Shown: positions 8,759 to 18,432, counted from the stretch's first letter. The stretch is 37,157 nt of DNA from an uncultured Arenicella sp. (GCA_937973905.1 CALJJR010000183.1:1-37157); one strand, 5' to 3'. Made by a program: numbers and translations. Notes: generated from the sequence alone by a model not told the origin.

Positions 8759-9670
8759 TTAGTTGTCGCGGTGCGCCGCGATAACCTGTTTGGTCATTCG
8801 CTCAGTGGTAATAAAGCCCCAGTTGTAATCAGCGTATTTTTCCAGCGGATTGGCCGCCAAAATTTCTTCGTCAGTTTTGCCTGCTGCGACCATATCTCCC
8901 ACCAGCTTGGAGGCGTCCTCAAGCATTGCGATAGTAGAGCTAACATCATCTTTACTAGCTAGTGGTCCATGGCCGGGAATGATTTTAGTATTCGAGTCAC
9001 CGATTTCGCCTATCGCTGTTAAGGCCGCAATAACGCCGTTAAGTGAGCCGCCGTTGCCTGTATCTATATACGGAAAACGCCCGTTGAACATTATGTCGCC
9101 GGTATGGATCACATTGCTGTTTTGAAAGAAAATTACTGTGTCGCCATCAGTGTGGGCATTAGATAAGTGAACTAGGCGCAGAGCATCGCCATTTAGGTTT
9201 AGCGTCATCTCATCTGTAAACGTGATCTCAGGTAGGGCATCGGCGGGAGCTGCGACAAAGTCTTCGCCGTTGCCTACTCCATTTTTAACCAAGGATTCGC
9301 GCAATTTTCGATGACTAATCAAAGCAGTTCCGTCGGCCCCAAACGCTTCGTTATTGCCGATATGGTCGCCATGCACATGCGTATTGATGAGATAATCGAC
9401 CGGGCGATCCGTAATCTTGCCAATCTCGGTACGAAGTAGATCAAGTACCGAGGCCATGCCATTGTCAATAACGGCGACACCGTCGTCGCCAATCGATACT
9501 GCGATATTGCCACCAGTGAATCCTGTCGCGCCGTATAACATATGGATGTTGTCGGCCACTTTCTCGGTTGCAAAGGTGGGGGCTTCATCTTGTGCGTAGC
9601 TAGTATAGCTGGCACTGGCTAGCATGGCGGGAAGGACAAATTTGCTAAGGTTTTTTATTGAGAGGCGCAT
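8759..9670 (-). CDS. Exported MBL-fold metallohydrolase (class B3-like / SoxH-like)
   Basis: INTHVHGDHIGNNEAFG (HxHxDH), SNAHTDGDTVIFF, HTGDIMFNGRFPYID, IIPGHGPL; signal peptide from MRLSIKNLSKFVLPAMLASASYTSYAQ. ORF track start 9727 is probably too early; ATG at 9670 preferred. Confidence 0.9.
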   Translation of the reverse strand: MRLSIKNLSKFVLPAMLASASYTSYAQDEAPTFATEKVADNIHMLYGATGFTGGNIAVSIGDDGVAVIDNGMASVLDLLRTEIGKITDRPVDYLINTHVHGDHIGNNEAFGADGTALISHRKLRESLVKNGVGNGEDFVAAPADALPEITFTDEMTLNLNGDALRLVHLSNAHTDGDTVIFFQNSNVIHTGDIMFNGRFPYIDTGNGGSLNGVIAALTAIGEIGDSNTKIIPGHGPLASKDDVSSTIAMLEDASKLVGDMVAAGKTDEEILAANPLEKYADYNWGFITTERMTKQVIAAHRDN

Positions 9671-9823
9671 AGAAGTTCTGTTTTGGGTTCCTAATTTAGA
9701 CTGCCATATTATCCCTTGCTTGCGCACGTGTAAATTAACGAATCACTAAGCCCATGCTTGGCTACGCAGAACAGCCAAAATCCGCTATGATTCAACGCCA
9801 TTTTTAGCAACCGAATTACAGCA

Positions 9824-10927
9824 GTGACAACTTACACAATTGCAATCCTCCCTGGTGACGGAATCGGGCCTGAAATCATGGCCGAAGGCATTAAAGTATT
9901 AAAGGTGATCGAAGAGCGTAACGATTTCAGTTTCGATCTTGTTGAGGCACCTTTTGGCGCTGGGGCTTGGTTCAGTCACGGCAAATCTTTTCCTCTGGAA
10001 ACACAGGCCTTGGTTGACCGCGCTGACGCGGTGGTAAAAGGCCCGATCGGTTTGGATCATGAAAAATCGAAACAGATTCCTGTCGATGAGCAACCCGAAC
10101 GTGGTGCTTTGTTACCATTGCGTAAGCGACTCGACACCTTCGCCAATTATCGACCCGTGTATCTGCCGAAATCACTGGCGCACTTTTCTCCGCTTAAGCC
10201 CGAAGTGGTCGGAGACGGCATCGATATTTTGATGGTTCGTGAGCTGGTCGGTGGTCTATATTTTGGTGCCAAGGAGATGGGCACAGACGAAAACGGCAAA
10301 CGCTATGTACGTGAGATGTTGGAATATGACGAAGACCAAATTGCCAACATACTACGTACAGGTTTTGAGCTCGCCATGGGGCGTAAAAAAGTTCTACACA
10401 ATATCCATAAAAGCAATGTTCTCAAATCCAGTGTTTTATGGAATGAGATTCTTGAAGAAGTTGCCAAAGATTACCCTGGGGTTGAGGTAAAGCACACGCT
10501 GGTTGATGCGGCCGCTACCGCGCTTTGCTTGAACCCGTCGCAGTTCGATGTGATGGTGATGGAGAACATGTTTGGAGACATTCTCAGTGATCAAGGCGGC
10601 GGTATCCTTGGTTCTTTGGGCTTGATGCCATCAGCGTGTCTTGGCCCTAATGGCAAGGCTTATTACGAGCCATCGCATGGTTCGGCGCCGGATATTGAAG
10701 GGCAGCAAATTGCGAATCCGTATTCTATGATTGGCTCAATGGCGATGATGTTGGAGTACAGTTTCGGTCTAAAACAAGAAGCCGCGAATGTTTGGGATGC
10801 CATGCAAAGCGTATTCGCAGCCGGGTTTTCAACCTCAGATCTGTCCAAGCCCGGCGCTGGTGTTACGATGATCTCAACCAGTGATTTTGGCGATAAAGTT
10901 GTTGAGCACCTACGCGCCAATGGCTAG
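9824..10927 (+). CDS. 3-isopropylmalate dehydrogenase-like (isocitrate/isopropylmalate dehydrogenase family)
   Basis: GTG start; ILPGDGIGPEIM, LMVRELVGGLYFG, VMVMENMFGDILSDQGGGILGSLGLMPSA, YEPSHGSAPDIEGQQIANPYSMIGS. LeuB-type; leuC/leuD not adjacent. Confidence 0.9.
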   Translation: MTTYTIAILPGDGIGPEIMAEGIKVLKVIEERNDFSFDLVEAPFGAGAWFSHGKSFPLETQALVDRADAVVKGPIGLDHEKSKQIPVDEQPERGALLPLRKRLDTFANYRPVYLPKSLAHFSPLKPEVVGDGIDILMVRELVGGLYFGAKEMGTDENGKRYVREMLEYDEDQIANILRTGFELAMGRKKVLHNIHKSNVLKSSVLWNEILEEVAKDYPGVEVKHTLVDAAATALCLNPSQFDVMVMENMFGDILSDQGGGILGSLGLMPSACLGPNGKAYYEPSHGSAPDIEGQQIANPYSMIGSMAMMLEYSFGLKQEAANVWDAMQSVFAAGFSTSDLSKPGAGVTMISTSDFGDKVVEHLRANG

Positions 10928-10933
10928 CTGTAG

Positions 10934-11749
10934 ATGAATTTACCAATCTACCAAGTAGACGCCTTTGCTGACAGGCTATTCACAGGCAACCCTGCCGCAG
11001 TTTGTCCACTGCAGGGTTGGCTCGACGATTGGCAAATGCAGGCCATCGCGGCAGAGAATAACTTGGCCGAAACGGCATTTTTTGTCCCGCAAGGTAAAGG
11101 GTTCCAAATTCGTTGGTTCACGCCGGCGCTGGAAGTCGACCTGTGCGGACATGCAACGTTGGCTGCTGCGCATATTTTGTTCACCGAACTTGGTTTCGCC
11201 GAGGATATTATCGAATTTCACTCACGCAGCGGATTATTAACAGTCACACGCGATCAAGATCGGCTGACAATGGATTTCCCCGCCGAACCTGCTTTGGCGA
11301 CGCAAACGCCGCCGAACATGGAGGGCGCCCTGGGCTATCTGCCGAGCGAGGTTTTGTTCAACCAAGATTATTTGTGCGTCTTTGATGAAGAAACGATTAT
11401 TCGTGATATGCAGCCCGATTTTGCGGCACTGTCACACTTTGACGCTCGCGGAATAATTGTGACGGCACCCGCAGAAAAGTATGATTTCATATGCCGATTC
11501 TTTGCTCCGCAGGTTGGTATCAATGAGGATCCAGTCACTGGTTCAGCGTTCACCAAGCTCGCTCCTTACTGGTCGCGAAGGCTGGACAAAGAACAACTCT
11601 TTGCGCATCAAGCATCTAAAAGAGGAGGCGACGTTTGGTGCGAGGTCGATGAGGCTAAACAGGGGCGAATTGTGATCTCGGGCTCCGCAGTCACGTTTAT
11701 GCGTGGAACCATGAACCTCGGTGACCTAATCAATGCAGGTGCAGAGTAG
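10934..11749 (+). CDS. PhzF family isomerase/epimerase-like protein
   Basis: MNLPIYQVDAFADRLFTGNPAAVCPL, AAENNLAETAFFV, LCGHATLAAAHILF, NEDPVTGSAFTKLAPYW. Confidence 0.93.
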   Translation: MNLPIYQVDAFADRLFTGNPAAVCPLQGWLDDWQMQAIAAENNLAETAFFVPQGKGFQIRWFTPALEVDLCGHATLAAAHILFTELGFAEDIIEFHSRSGLLTVTRDQDRLTMDFPAEPALATQTPPNMEGALGYLPSEVLFNQDYLCVFDEETIIRDMQPDFAALSHFDARGIIVTAPAEKYDFICRFFAPQVGINEDPVTGSAFTKLAPYWSRRLDKEQLFAHQASKRGGDVWCEVDEAKQGRIVISGSAVTFMRGTMNLGDLINAGAE

Positions 11750-14700
11750 GGTCACCCAGCAAGGCCCAATTGTGCAACATAGGGTTATTGGGGCTCATCT
11801 CTAGTTTGGCCGCTTTGATTGCTCCGCCAAGAGTTTTAATGTCTTTGCTATTGCGAATAAAACGTTCTGCAAATATTGCGTTCTCTCGATATTCGCCCAA
11901 CACCGACGCCCCATGAACTGCGGCTGCACCTTGCGCACCCGCAAACAACCACTGGTGCGCCAGCGTGTTGATTGAAGGGCTTTCGTAATAGGTTGTATAG
12001 CAAGCGAGTGGCATCACTAGCAATGGGTTGTCGTGGTTCTGCAATGACTGAATGAATTCTGTATTCACAATACTCTGGTAACCCCAGGCAGAGGTGCTGG
12101 CGTGTCCAGCAAAGCTCACCAGATCGGCGCCAGCTTCAATGCTCTCTTTCAGCATTCGGCGAGCCGTCAAAATGGGGTCATCAACTGCACCATCGAGCAG
12201 CTCTTGCATGGATATCTGGTTCTTGGAACCCAATAAACCCGTTTGCACCAGCGGCGCGGTAACGCGGCCGAGCATCTGTTGATCGAAATTGAGGCCTCGT
12301 GCATCGGGCTGTTGTGTCAGCAAAACCGCATCAAGAAAGTTTTCTTCGCTGGCTTTTGCTGACCAGCGCTTAGACTTATCGATAATCGTAGTCAGATCGG
12401 CCTGATTGCGTGCGGGCCATCGACCAACACTCAACTCAGGAATATTGTCGCCGTTGAGGTCTGCGTAAGCGTTATCGGTGGGAGCATGACCGAAGATGCC
12501 GATAGGATGATAGTGCGTGGGGATCAAATTGATTGTATTTTGACCGCTCACATTTAAATAATCCCAACTATGCCCACCCACAATTAACAAGTTGTCGAGC
12601 GGAGCAAATTCATTGTTCAGTTCTAGATATCGATCTAGGGCTGCCGGCGTGGCGTTTCCAAAGCCATAAGTTTCAACTATATCCAACCAATTCAATTGGT
12701 GGACGCGTAATCCGTTTTCACTTTTCTGCGCTAAATATTCATCTAACTCTTCACTTAGCAGAGTAGGGTGGGTAACAACCAACAAGTCGCTGTCAATTTC
12801 ATGTTGGAGCTTCGGCACTGACACCAAAATGTTTTGAATCGGGTTCCAAGTAGATTCCAAAGCCACAGTGTAAAAAGTGCTGTCTTTATGCTCTAAAGGT
12901 TTGAAGAGCAAAACCCCATCCGGTGCGCGAGTAGCTCCTTGCATGATGACCAAGGCACCATTCTTTTGCCAAGCGAGCACGGGCGAGAATTTTGTCGATC
13001 GGGAATTCGGCGCGACTTGCACGATTCTGGAATCTGCAGCAACTTGAAACTCAAATCGATCTGCGTCACTTAGAAGGCTCGTATACTGCAATTCGATTTG
13101 ATCGACTAGAACGATATCAACGCCGTTGGCCGTATCGCCAGGCAAAGTGATAGTCAGTGTGTTCTCGCCTGCTAGTAGTGTGCCTTTTTTAAGGTTTAGC
13201 GCTAGTTGTTGCTCGCCAATGCCGTCAAAATCGAGTTCGTGAATGAGATGACCATTGACCCGAATCTGTACATGGTGATCTGGCTTGCCGGGCAAATTGA
13301 TGCTACCAAAGAGGCCGACCTTCAGTATTGCAGGCTCATTGCTCAGCGTTTTTTCATGCAGATCAAAACTATAGACCTTAGAGACGGGGTTGCCAGTAGT
13401 GAATAACTCGGCATCGTACCAAGGGTCGCCATTGTTTAACGCAGCGGAGTAGGCTCTTATTTGAGTAAGTTGCTGGCTGAATAATCCGTGGTTGTTGGCA
13501 ATGGCGGTCACTGAGCGCGGGTCGCCTTCACCAATCTGCGCGGGTCTGGCCAGACTTTCCGATAGTCGAAGCTGATAATTGTAATGCCGTAAGTAAATCG
13601 CATCCGCGCCGACCGGTTCAGTTGCGACAAAAAATATCTGGTCATCGTTGCTTAACAATGAATCCTTGCTTACGATGTGACGCGGATGGGCCTCGCCATT
13701 TAGAGTGAGTGCCAGCTTATCGATCGGTGTGCCGCGCCAGTTGGGTAGAACGGCCAATAAAGTCTCTGCTTTAATCAGCTGTATGCCGTAGTCTGAAGGC
13801 ACGAAGTTTGCAACTGATTTGGTCGGTGAATACCGTTGCTCGACAGATCTCGCAGCGCTGCGTGCATTGGTCTTAAGAATTCGGCCGTTGAACTCCAGGT
13901 ATCCAAGGTCTTTGAGCCGTTGATCGAACAAAGCACGCTGTTCTTGCCAGTCTATTGGTTCATTAATGGCTATTTCACCGTAGTCTTCACCATCCTGAAA
14001 CGGGCCATAAAACTCTTCAAATCCTGCGGTATCGACCGTTGAAATTCCAAATACGGTGATCTCGCCGTATTGCTCGCGTTTGAGCCGCACCGTTTTTTGA
14101 TACTCTCGTACACCAGAAGCGGCTTTACCTCCGCCAGGAATTAATCGTTTGTTGAGCTGGACCCATTCACCATTTTGTTCACCCCAAAGGTTGAATCCAA
14201 GATGAAAACTCTCCGCGCTGGTTTGCCATTCAAACAGCGCTTTGCGGCCGAATATATTTACATTCGCGCGATTCAAAGTGACCGGTGTGGTAAATGTCTC
14301 ACTGAAAGCAAACGCTGAAATCGCTTCGGTCGTATGTCGTCGATCGGGGTCTGAGATTTGATCTTCATCGGCAGTCAAAGTGATTTCGGTGGCGTTTACC
14401 GAACATCGTCTAAGTACATGCCCATCGATACCTGCCCGGGTTATAGAGCTGGCAATTGCAATCGGCGTGTTACTGAAGCATCCATTGGCAAAAGTAGCAC
14501 CTTCGCCAGAACTGCAACCATTGGAAAATCCATCAACCACGCGCGCGGTGTTTACCGCATTGAACGTCAATGATGCGGGACCCCCAAATGAGGAAAAATC
14601 CAACTGCGTGCAAGCGCTTTGCTCAACAGCGAGATAGCAGGCTCGCTCAGTTGTGGTGAGAGCTCCAACTCCAGCTTCCAGTCTGTCGATTGAGAGATCG

Positions 14701-15338
14701 AAGTCAGCCGCCGTCACGTTGCTGGTTGCAGTATCAATAAACACCGGTTCACCACCAGCGCCGGTGTTGTTGGTTGTTTGAATCGCTGTTAACAGAGCTG
14801 GCGCTGCACTAAAGGTGGTCGAAAAATCTACATCGACGGTGCCGGTAGGGCCGGCGCAGTCGTCGCAATTATCACTATAAGTTTGCGCATCGGTATTGAT
14901 GCAACTTGATTCAAAGGTAAGGCTATCGCTGCTGTTTGCGATGGGAACATCGGTGGTACCATTGGCCACAGCTACATACTCAAAAGTCATGCCGGGATGA
15001 GCGCCATCCGCATTCACGGGTTCGTAGCAAACTGCATCGAATCCAGTGTTATCAACATTTTGAATTCGGATAACGCAGGGGTCGCCACCGGCAAGAGTGG
15101 TCATGGCAAACACATTAGGCGGCGCCGTAGGAGGGCCGGCAAAAGTGGCCGGAAACTCGATTCTGGTAAAGGTGTTGTTGCTGGTTGCAGGTAACACCGC
15201 TTCGCCTACCACCAATACTGCGGGAGCGGCCGTGGCGCTGCTAGCCACCATCGTTATTCCTAAGATTAGACCTAGTATGGTCAGTTTCGAAAGCCTTCGG
15301 GCCAGATAAAACCAACTAGTGTTTTTTCCCAATTTCAT
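11730..15338 (-). CDS. Exported gingipain/peptidase C25-like multidomain protein
   Basis: Signal peptide (LTILGLILGITMVASSATAAPA); C-terminal C25-like domain with DNLLIVGGHSWDYL, PTDNAYADLNGDNIPELSVGRWPAR, VSFAGHAS (His) and MPLACYTTYYESPS (Cys), LLGDPTLHLH. Confidence 0.85.
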   Translation of the reverse strand: MKLGKNTSWFYLARRLSKLTILGLILGITMVASSATAAPAVLVVGEAVLPATSNNTFTRIEFPATFAGPPTAPPNVFAMTTLAGGDPCVIRIQNVDNTGFDAVCYEPVNADGAHPGMTFEYVAVANGTTDVPIANSSDSLTFESSCINTDAQTYSDNCDDCAGPTGTVDVDFSTTFSAAPALLTAIQTTNNTGAGGEPVFIDTATSNVTAADFDLSIDRLEAGVGALTTTERACYLAVEQSACTQLDFSSFGGPASLTFNAVNTARVVDGFSNGCSSGEGATFANGCFSNTPIAIASSITRAGIDGHVLRRCSVNATEITLTADEDQISDPDRRHTTEAISAFAFSETFTTPVTLNRANVNIFGRKALFEWQTSAESFHLGFNLWGEQNGEWVQLNKRLIPGGGKAASGVREYQKTVRLKREQYGEITVFGISTVDTAGFEEFYGPFQDGEDYGEIAINEPIDWQEQRALFDQRLKDLGYLEFNGRILKTNARSAARSVEQRYSPTKSVANFVPSDYGIQLIKAETLLAVLPNWRGTPIDKLALTLNGEAHPRHIVSKDSLLSNDDQIFFVATEPVGADAIYLRHYNYQLRLSESLARPAQIGEGDPRSVTAIANNHGLFSQQLTQIRAYSAALNNGDPWYDAELFTTGNPVSKVYSFDLHEKTLSNEPAILKVGLFGSINLPGKPDHHVQIRVNGHLIHELDFDGIGEQQLALNLKKGTLLAGENTLTITLPGDTANGVDIVLVDQIELQYTSLLSDADRFEFQVAADSRIVQVAPNSRSTKFSPVLAWQKNGALVIMQGATRAPDGVLLFKPLEHKDSTFYTVALESTWNPIQNILVSVPKLQHEIDSDLLVVTHPTLLSEELDEYLAQKSENGLRVHQLNWLDIVETYGFGNATPAALDRYLELNNEFAPLDNLLIVGGHSWDYLNVSGQNTINLIPTHYHPIGIFGHAPTDNAYADLNGDNIPELSVGRWPARNQADLTTIIDKSKRWSAKASEENFLDAVLLTQQPDARGLNFDQQMLGRVTAPLVQTGLLGSKNQISMQELLDGAVDDPILTARRMLKESIEAGADLVSFAGHASTSAWGYQSIVNTEFIQSLQNHDNPLLVMPLACYTTYYESPSINTLAHQWLFAGAQGAAAVHGASVLGEYRENAIFAERFIRNSKDIKTLGGAIKAAKLEMSPNNPMLHNWALLGDPTLHLH

Positions 15339-15522
15339 GCAACCTCCCCAGAATGGATTTATATCATAGCGCTAACCACCGGCTTTCTATGCAAATTTAA
15401 CAAATTTCCACTTTGTTAATAGTGACTTAGGAAAGCTTAAAAACAATGAATCCAAATGCCGCCAAAGCGCATCCTATGGGTTGAAGGCGGTGTAGATCGC
15501 CAATCACTGGAGAACAATCACA

Positions 15523-16263
15523 ATGAAAAAAACTCTAATCGCTTTTACTTTTGCCGTGTTTTGCCTGGTCGTTCCTGTGCTGATGGCCAAAGCTGTTGCC
15601 CAAGACGCTGAGCCGAATTCGGAGATTATGGCGCCTGAAGCGGAGTCGAATATAAAAATCGAAGTAGAAGGGCTGAGTGCGGAGCAAGAGGATCGTCTTC
15701 GCCGTGCGGTCGATGGTCTAGGCGACATATTGGGTGACCGCGTAAAAACTGAACTTGAAGTTAAACTTGACGATCTTAGCGTGGCTGAGAAAAGGCGCGC
15801 CAATCGTTCTTTAGACAATATGTTTGATGACGATGACTTTCCTTTTCAGAGCGGTGGTATTGGTCTGGGCGAAACAATCGTCGCTATAACAGCTTTAATC
15901 CTCACGCTCGGTTTGCCGGTGATTATTTTGTTAATGGTACTGATTTACGCTCAGCGTAAGCGTCGCCAAATGATGGAATTGGCGGGCATGTATGTAAAAG
16001 CAGATCAACCATTGCCGCCCCACGTGTTAGCAGAGTTCGGCAGCGGTATGACTCCAGAAAAGCGTATGCGCAGCGGCTTACAGCTCGTATTGGTAGGGGT
16101 TGCGATTATTGCTGTGTTGGGTGCTTTTGCCGGTGAGGCTGCAACCATTGGTTTGATTCCAGTTGCCATCGGGCTCTCACGACTAATTTATTGGCGTTAT
16201 GAGTCGAAACAACCGCCTAAAGACGAACAGCAACTGATCGATAATTTCAACTCAGACGACTAG
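15523..16263 (+). CDS. Membrane protein, DUF6249-like
   Basis: Signal peptide, acidic region, then several TM helices (VAITALILTLGLPVIILLMVLIYAQRKRRQMMELAGMYVKADQPLPP); immediately upstream of an ECF sigma factor. Confidence 0.7.
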   Translation: MKKTLIAFTFAVFCLVVPVLMAKAVAQDAEPNSEIMAPEAESNIKIEVEGLSAEQEDRLRRAVDGLGDILGDRVKTELEVKLDDLSVAEKRRANRSLDNMFDDDDFPFQSGGIGLGETIVAITALILTLGLPVIILLMVLIYAQRKRRQMMELAGMYVKADQPLPPHVLAEFGSGMTPEKRMRSGLQLVLVGVAIIAVLGAFAGEAATIGLIPVAIGLSRLIYWRYESKQPPKDEQQLIDNFNSDD

Positions 16264-16294
16264 CGGAGGTCGATGAGGAGACTAGAACACAATA

Positions 16295-16864
16295 ATGCAG
16301 CGTTCAGAAGAAGTGCTGATTGGGCTTGCGTTGAGCAGGCAAGATCAGCGCGCTTTTGCACAATTGGTTACGCGTCATCAATCGATGGTGCGTAATTCTT
16401 TGCGTCAACTATGTAATTGGGATGAGGGTCTGGCGGACGATCTGGCCCAAGAGACGTTTATTCAGGCTTATCAAAATCTTCGTCAATTCGATGGCAGGTC
16501 CAAATTCTCCAGTTGGCTGTATCGAATTGCCTACAATCAGTTTTTGCAGCATTGCCGTAAACAGTCTAGTAAGAAGCGCGCCGTAGAGTTAGAAGAACTA
16601 GACGGTCGAGAGGCCGACGGTGGCACGGTGGCTGCGGGTGAACGTGAAGACGATCTTCGTTTGCAAAAACAACTGGCCGCAGCACTTGCGGCAATCGAGC
16701 CCAAACGTCGCTGCGTGTTACATTTATTGCTGCACCGAGAATGCACGCAGCAAGAAATTTCTTCAATTTTGCAAATGCCTCTTGGTACTGTGAAAACACA
16801 TATCAACCGAGGCAGAGCAGAATTGCAACAAAAGTTGGCTGGCTGGCGGCCAGCCGCACAGTAG
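16295..16864 (+). CDS. ECF-type RNA polymerase sigma-70 factor
   Basis: Region 2 DDLAQETFIQAYQNLRQFDGRSKFSSWLYRIAYNQFL and region 4 CTQQEISSILQMPLGTVKTHINRGRAELQQKL. Confidence 0.95.
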   Translation: MQRSEEVLIGLALSRQDQRAFAQLVTRHQSMVRNSLRQLCNWDEGLADDLAQETFIQAYQNLRQFDGRSKFSSWLYRIAYNQFLQHCRKQSSKKRAVELEELDGREADGGTVAAGEREDDLRLQKQLAAALAAIEPKRRCVLHLLLHRECTQQEISSILQMPLGTVKTHINRGRAELQQKLAGWRPAAQ

Positions 16865-16942
16865 GCTGGAATGGCAAGGCGAGGACAGACTGAGTCGGCT
16901 TGTTTAGATGCCCGTCATCGATGGTGAGATACACTTATTATT

Positions 16943-17275
16943 ATGAATACCAGTAACAATATAGATGCACTTTTTCTTGAAGCTCGTGGTTCGGAGCCAG
17001 AGCTTTGCGACGAGAATTTTACCAAGGTTGTGGTTAACCGATTGCCTGCCCGCCCTGAACGGATGGTGCAGCGGGCGTGGGTGCCGGATATGGTCGGTAT
17101 AGTGGTAGCGATTGTGGCGATATTCTTTCTCATTGAACCAGCCCAATTAATTGAGAACTTACAGGCGCAAATTCCGCAAAGCATCGTCATTTCGTTATCG
17201 AACGTGTTGATGGTCTCTGGTATTTTGGTGTTGGCGGCTATGAGTGCATGGTGGATTGTTGAGAGAGAAGCATGA
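16943..17275 (+). CDS. Small two-TM protein, candidate anti-sigma partner
   Basis: 110 aa; short N-terminal cytosolic stretch then two hydrophobic helices; downstream of the sigma gene and overlaps the next gene by 4 nt. Confidence 0.65.
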   Translation: MNTSNNIDALFLEARGSEPELCDENFTKVVVNRLPARPERMVQRAWVPDMVGIVVAIVAIFFLIEPAQLIENLQAQIPQSIVISLSNVLMVSGILVLAAMSAWWIVEREA

Positions 17276-18432
17276 GCGGTAATCCCGGCCCGGATATAGC
17301 CCGTCATTTACCTTATTCTGTCGGTTCTTATTTTATTATTGTGATTGTTTCGCTGTTTTGTTGGCTGACAGCGTACAGCGCAGCGCAGGCGGAGTCTGCT
17401 CCTCGTTGGACCAAAGACGGGTTTCTAGAAAGCGCAGATCCATCCTCAGAGTTGCCAGGTTACCGTCCGCTAAAGAAGGTGCTTGTTGGGCTCGGCCGAG
17501 ACGAGCTGTTAAAGCTGCTCGATGGGGAATTGTCGGAGGTGGAGTTTGTTACCCCGTTAGAATTAGGTAAGAACTCTAGCGCCAATATTGACGCAGTATT
17601 GCTGTCTTGCGCGCAACCAAATTTGCTTGCAAACGTCTCTGGCGTGGCTTGGTTACATGCGTACTCAGCCGGGGTAGAAACCTGCCTGCAGCACCCCAGC
17701 ATGAGCGGCGCTAAGAATGTGCCAATTTTTACTAACGGTCGAGGCGCTGCTGCCTCAGTAATCGCGGAGCACGCTATTGCAATGACGATGGCTTTGTCGA
17801 GGGGCCTGCATCGCTTTCGTGACGAACAACTGTCGTCAAGATGGTCGCGGAGTATTCTTAATGAAGGTGGGGTTACCACCACGCTTGAAGGAAAAACGAT
17901 GCTGGTTTTGGGCCTTGGCTCTGTTGGAAAACAGGTGGCACGCAAAGCGAATGCGTTGGGGATGCGAGTAGTCGCCACACGCAATCGAAGCAAAAGCGGC
18001 CCAGACTACGTGGACTATGTTGGACTGGCCAGTGAAACAATGGAGCTAAGTAGGCAAGCGGATGTGATCGTCAATGCCTTGCCCCTTACCAACGACACAA
18101 AAGGCTTACTAGATAAGGACTTTTTTGCCGTGTTAAAACCTTCTGCATTGCTGATTTCTGTAGGGCGTGGCGGTACCACTGACACCGACGCTTTAATACA
18201 TGCGCTGGAGAATAAACTCATTGCTGGAGCAGGCTTGGATGTGACCGATCCAGAACCTTTGCCAGCTGAGCATCCGCTTTGGCAACAACGTGATGTGATC
18301 ATTACACCTCATCTTGCTGGTACCGGGGGAGAAGGACGAGGCAAAGCGATACGTTTGGCTGCCGACAATTTACGTCGTTATCAAGCCGGGCAACCGTTGC
18401 TAAATTTGGTTGATGTGGATCTTGGGTATTAG
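17272..18432 (+). CDS. D-2-hydroxyacid dehydrogenase family protein with N-terminal hydrophobic/signal-like segment
   Basis: LVLGLGSVGKQVARKANALGMRVVATRNR (Rossmann), SVGRGG, DVTDPEPLPAEHPLW, ITPHLAGTGG; N-terminus SVGSYFIIVIVSLFCWLTAYSAAQAES. Confidence 0.92.
   Translation: MSGNPGPDIARHLPYSVGSYFIIVIVSLFCWLTAYSAAQAESAPRWTKDGFLESADPSSELPGYRPLKKVLVGLGRDELLKLLDGELSEVEFVTPLELGKNSSANIDAVLLSCAQPNLLANVSGVAWLHAYSAGVETCLQHPSMSGAKNVPIFTNGRGAAASVIAEHAIAMTMALSRGLHRFRDEQLSSRWSRSILNEGGVTTTLEGKTMLVLGLGSVGKQVARKANALGMRVVATRNRSKSGPDYVDYVGLASETMELSRQADVIVNALPLTNDTKGLLDKDFFAVLKPSALLISVGRGGTTDTDALIHALENKLIAGAGLDVTDPEPLPAEHPLWQQRDVIITPHLAGTGGEGRGKAIRLAADNLRRYQAGQPLLNLVDVDLGY

Noticed and set aside
7678-9727. Possible resistance island (MBL-fold plus serine hydrolases elsewhere in the window)
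   Set aside because: The MBL gene neighbours and the serine hydrolases are unrelated single genes without mobile context; annotation as resistance is unsupported.
17460-17993. 177-aa minus-strand ORF antisense to the D-2-hydroxyacid dehydrogenase
   Set aside because: Fully embedded opposite a well-supported conserved CDS; sequence shows no recognisable family.
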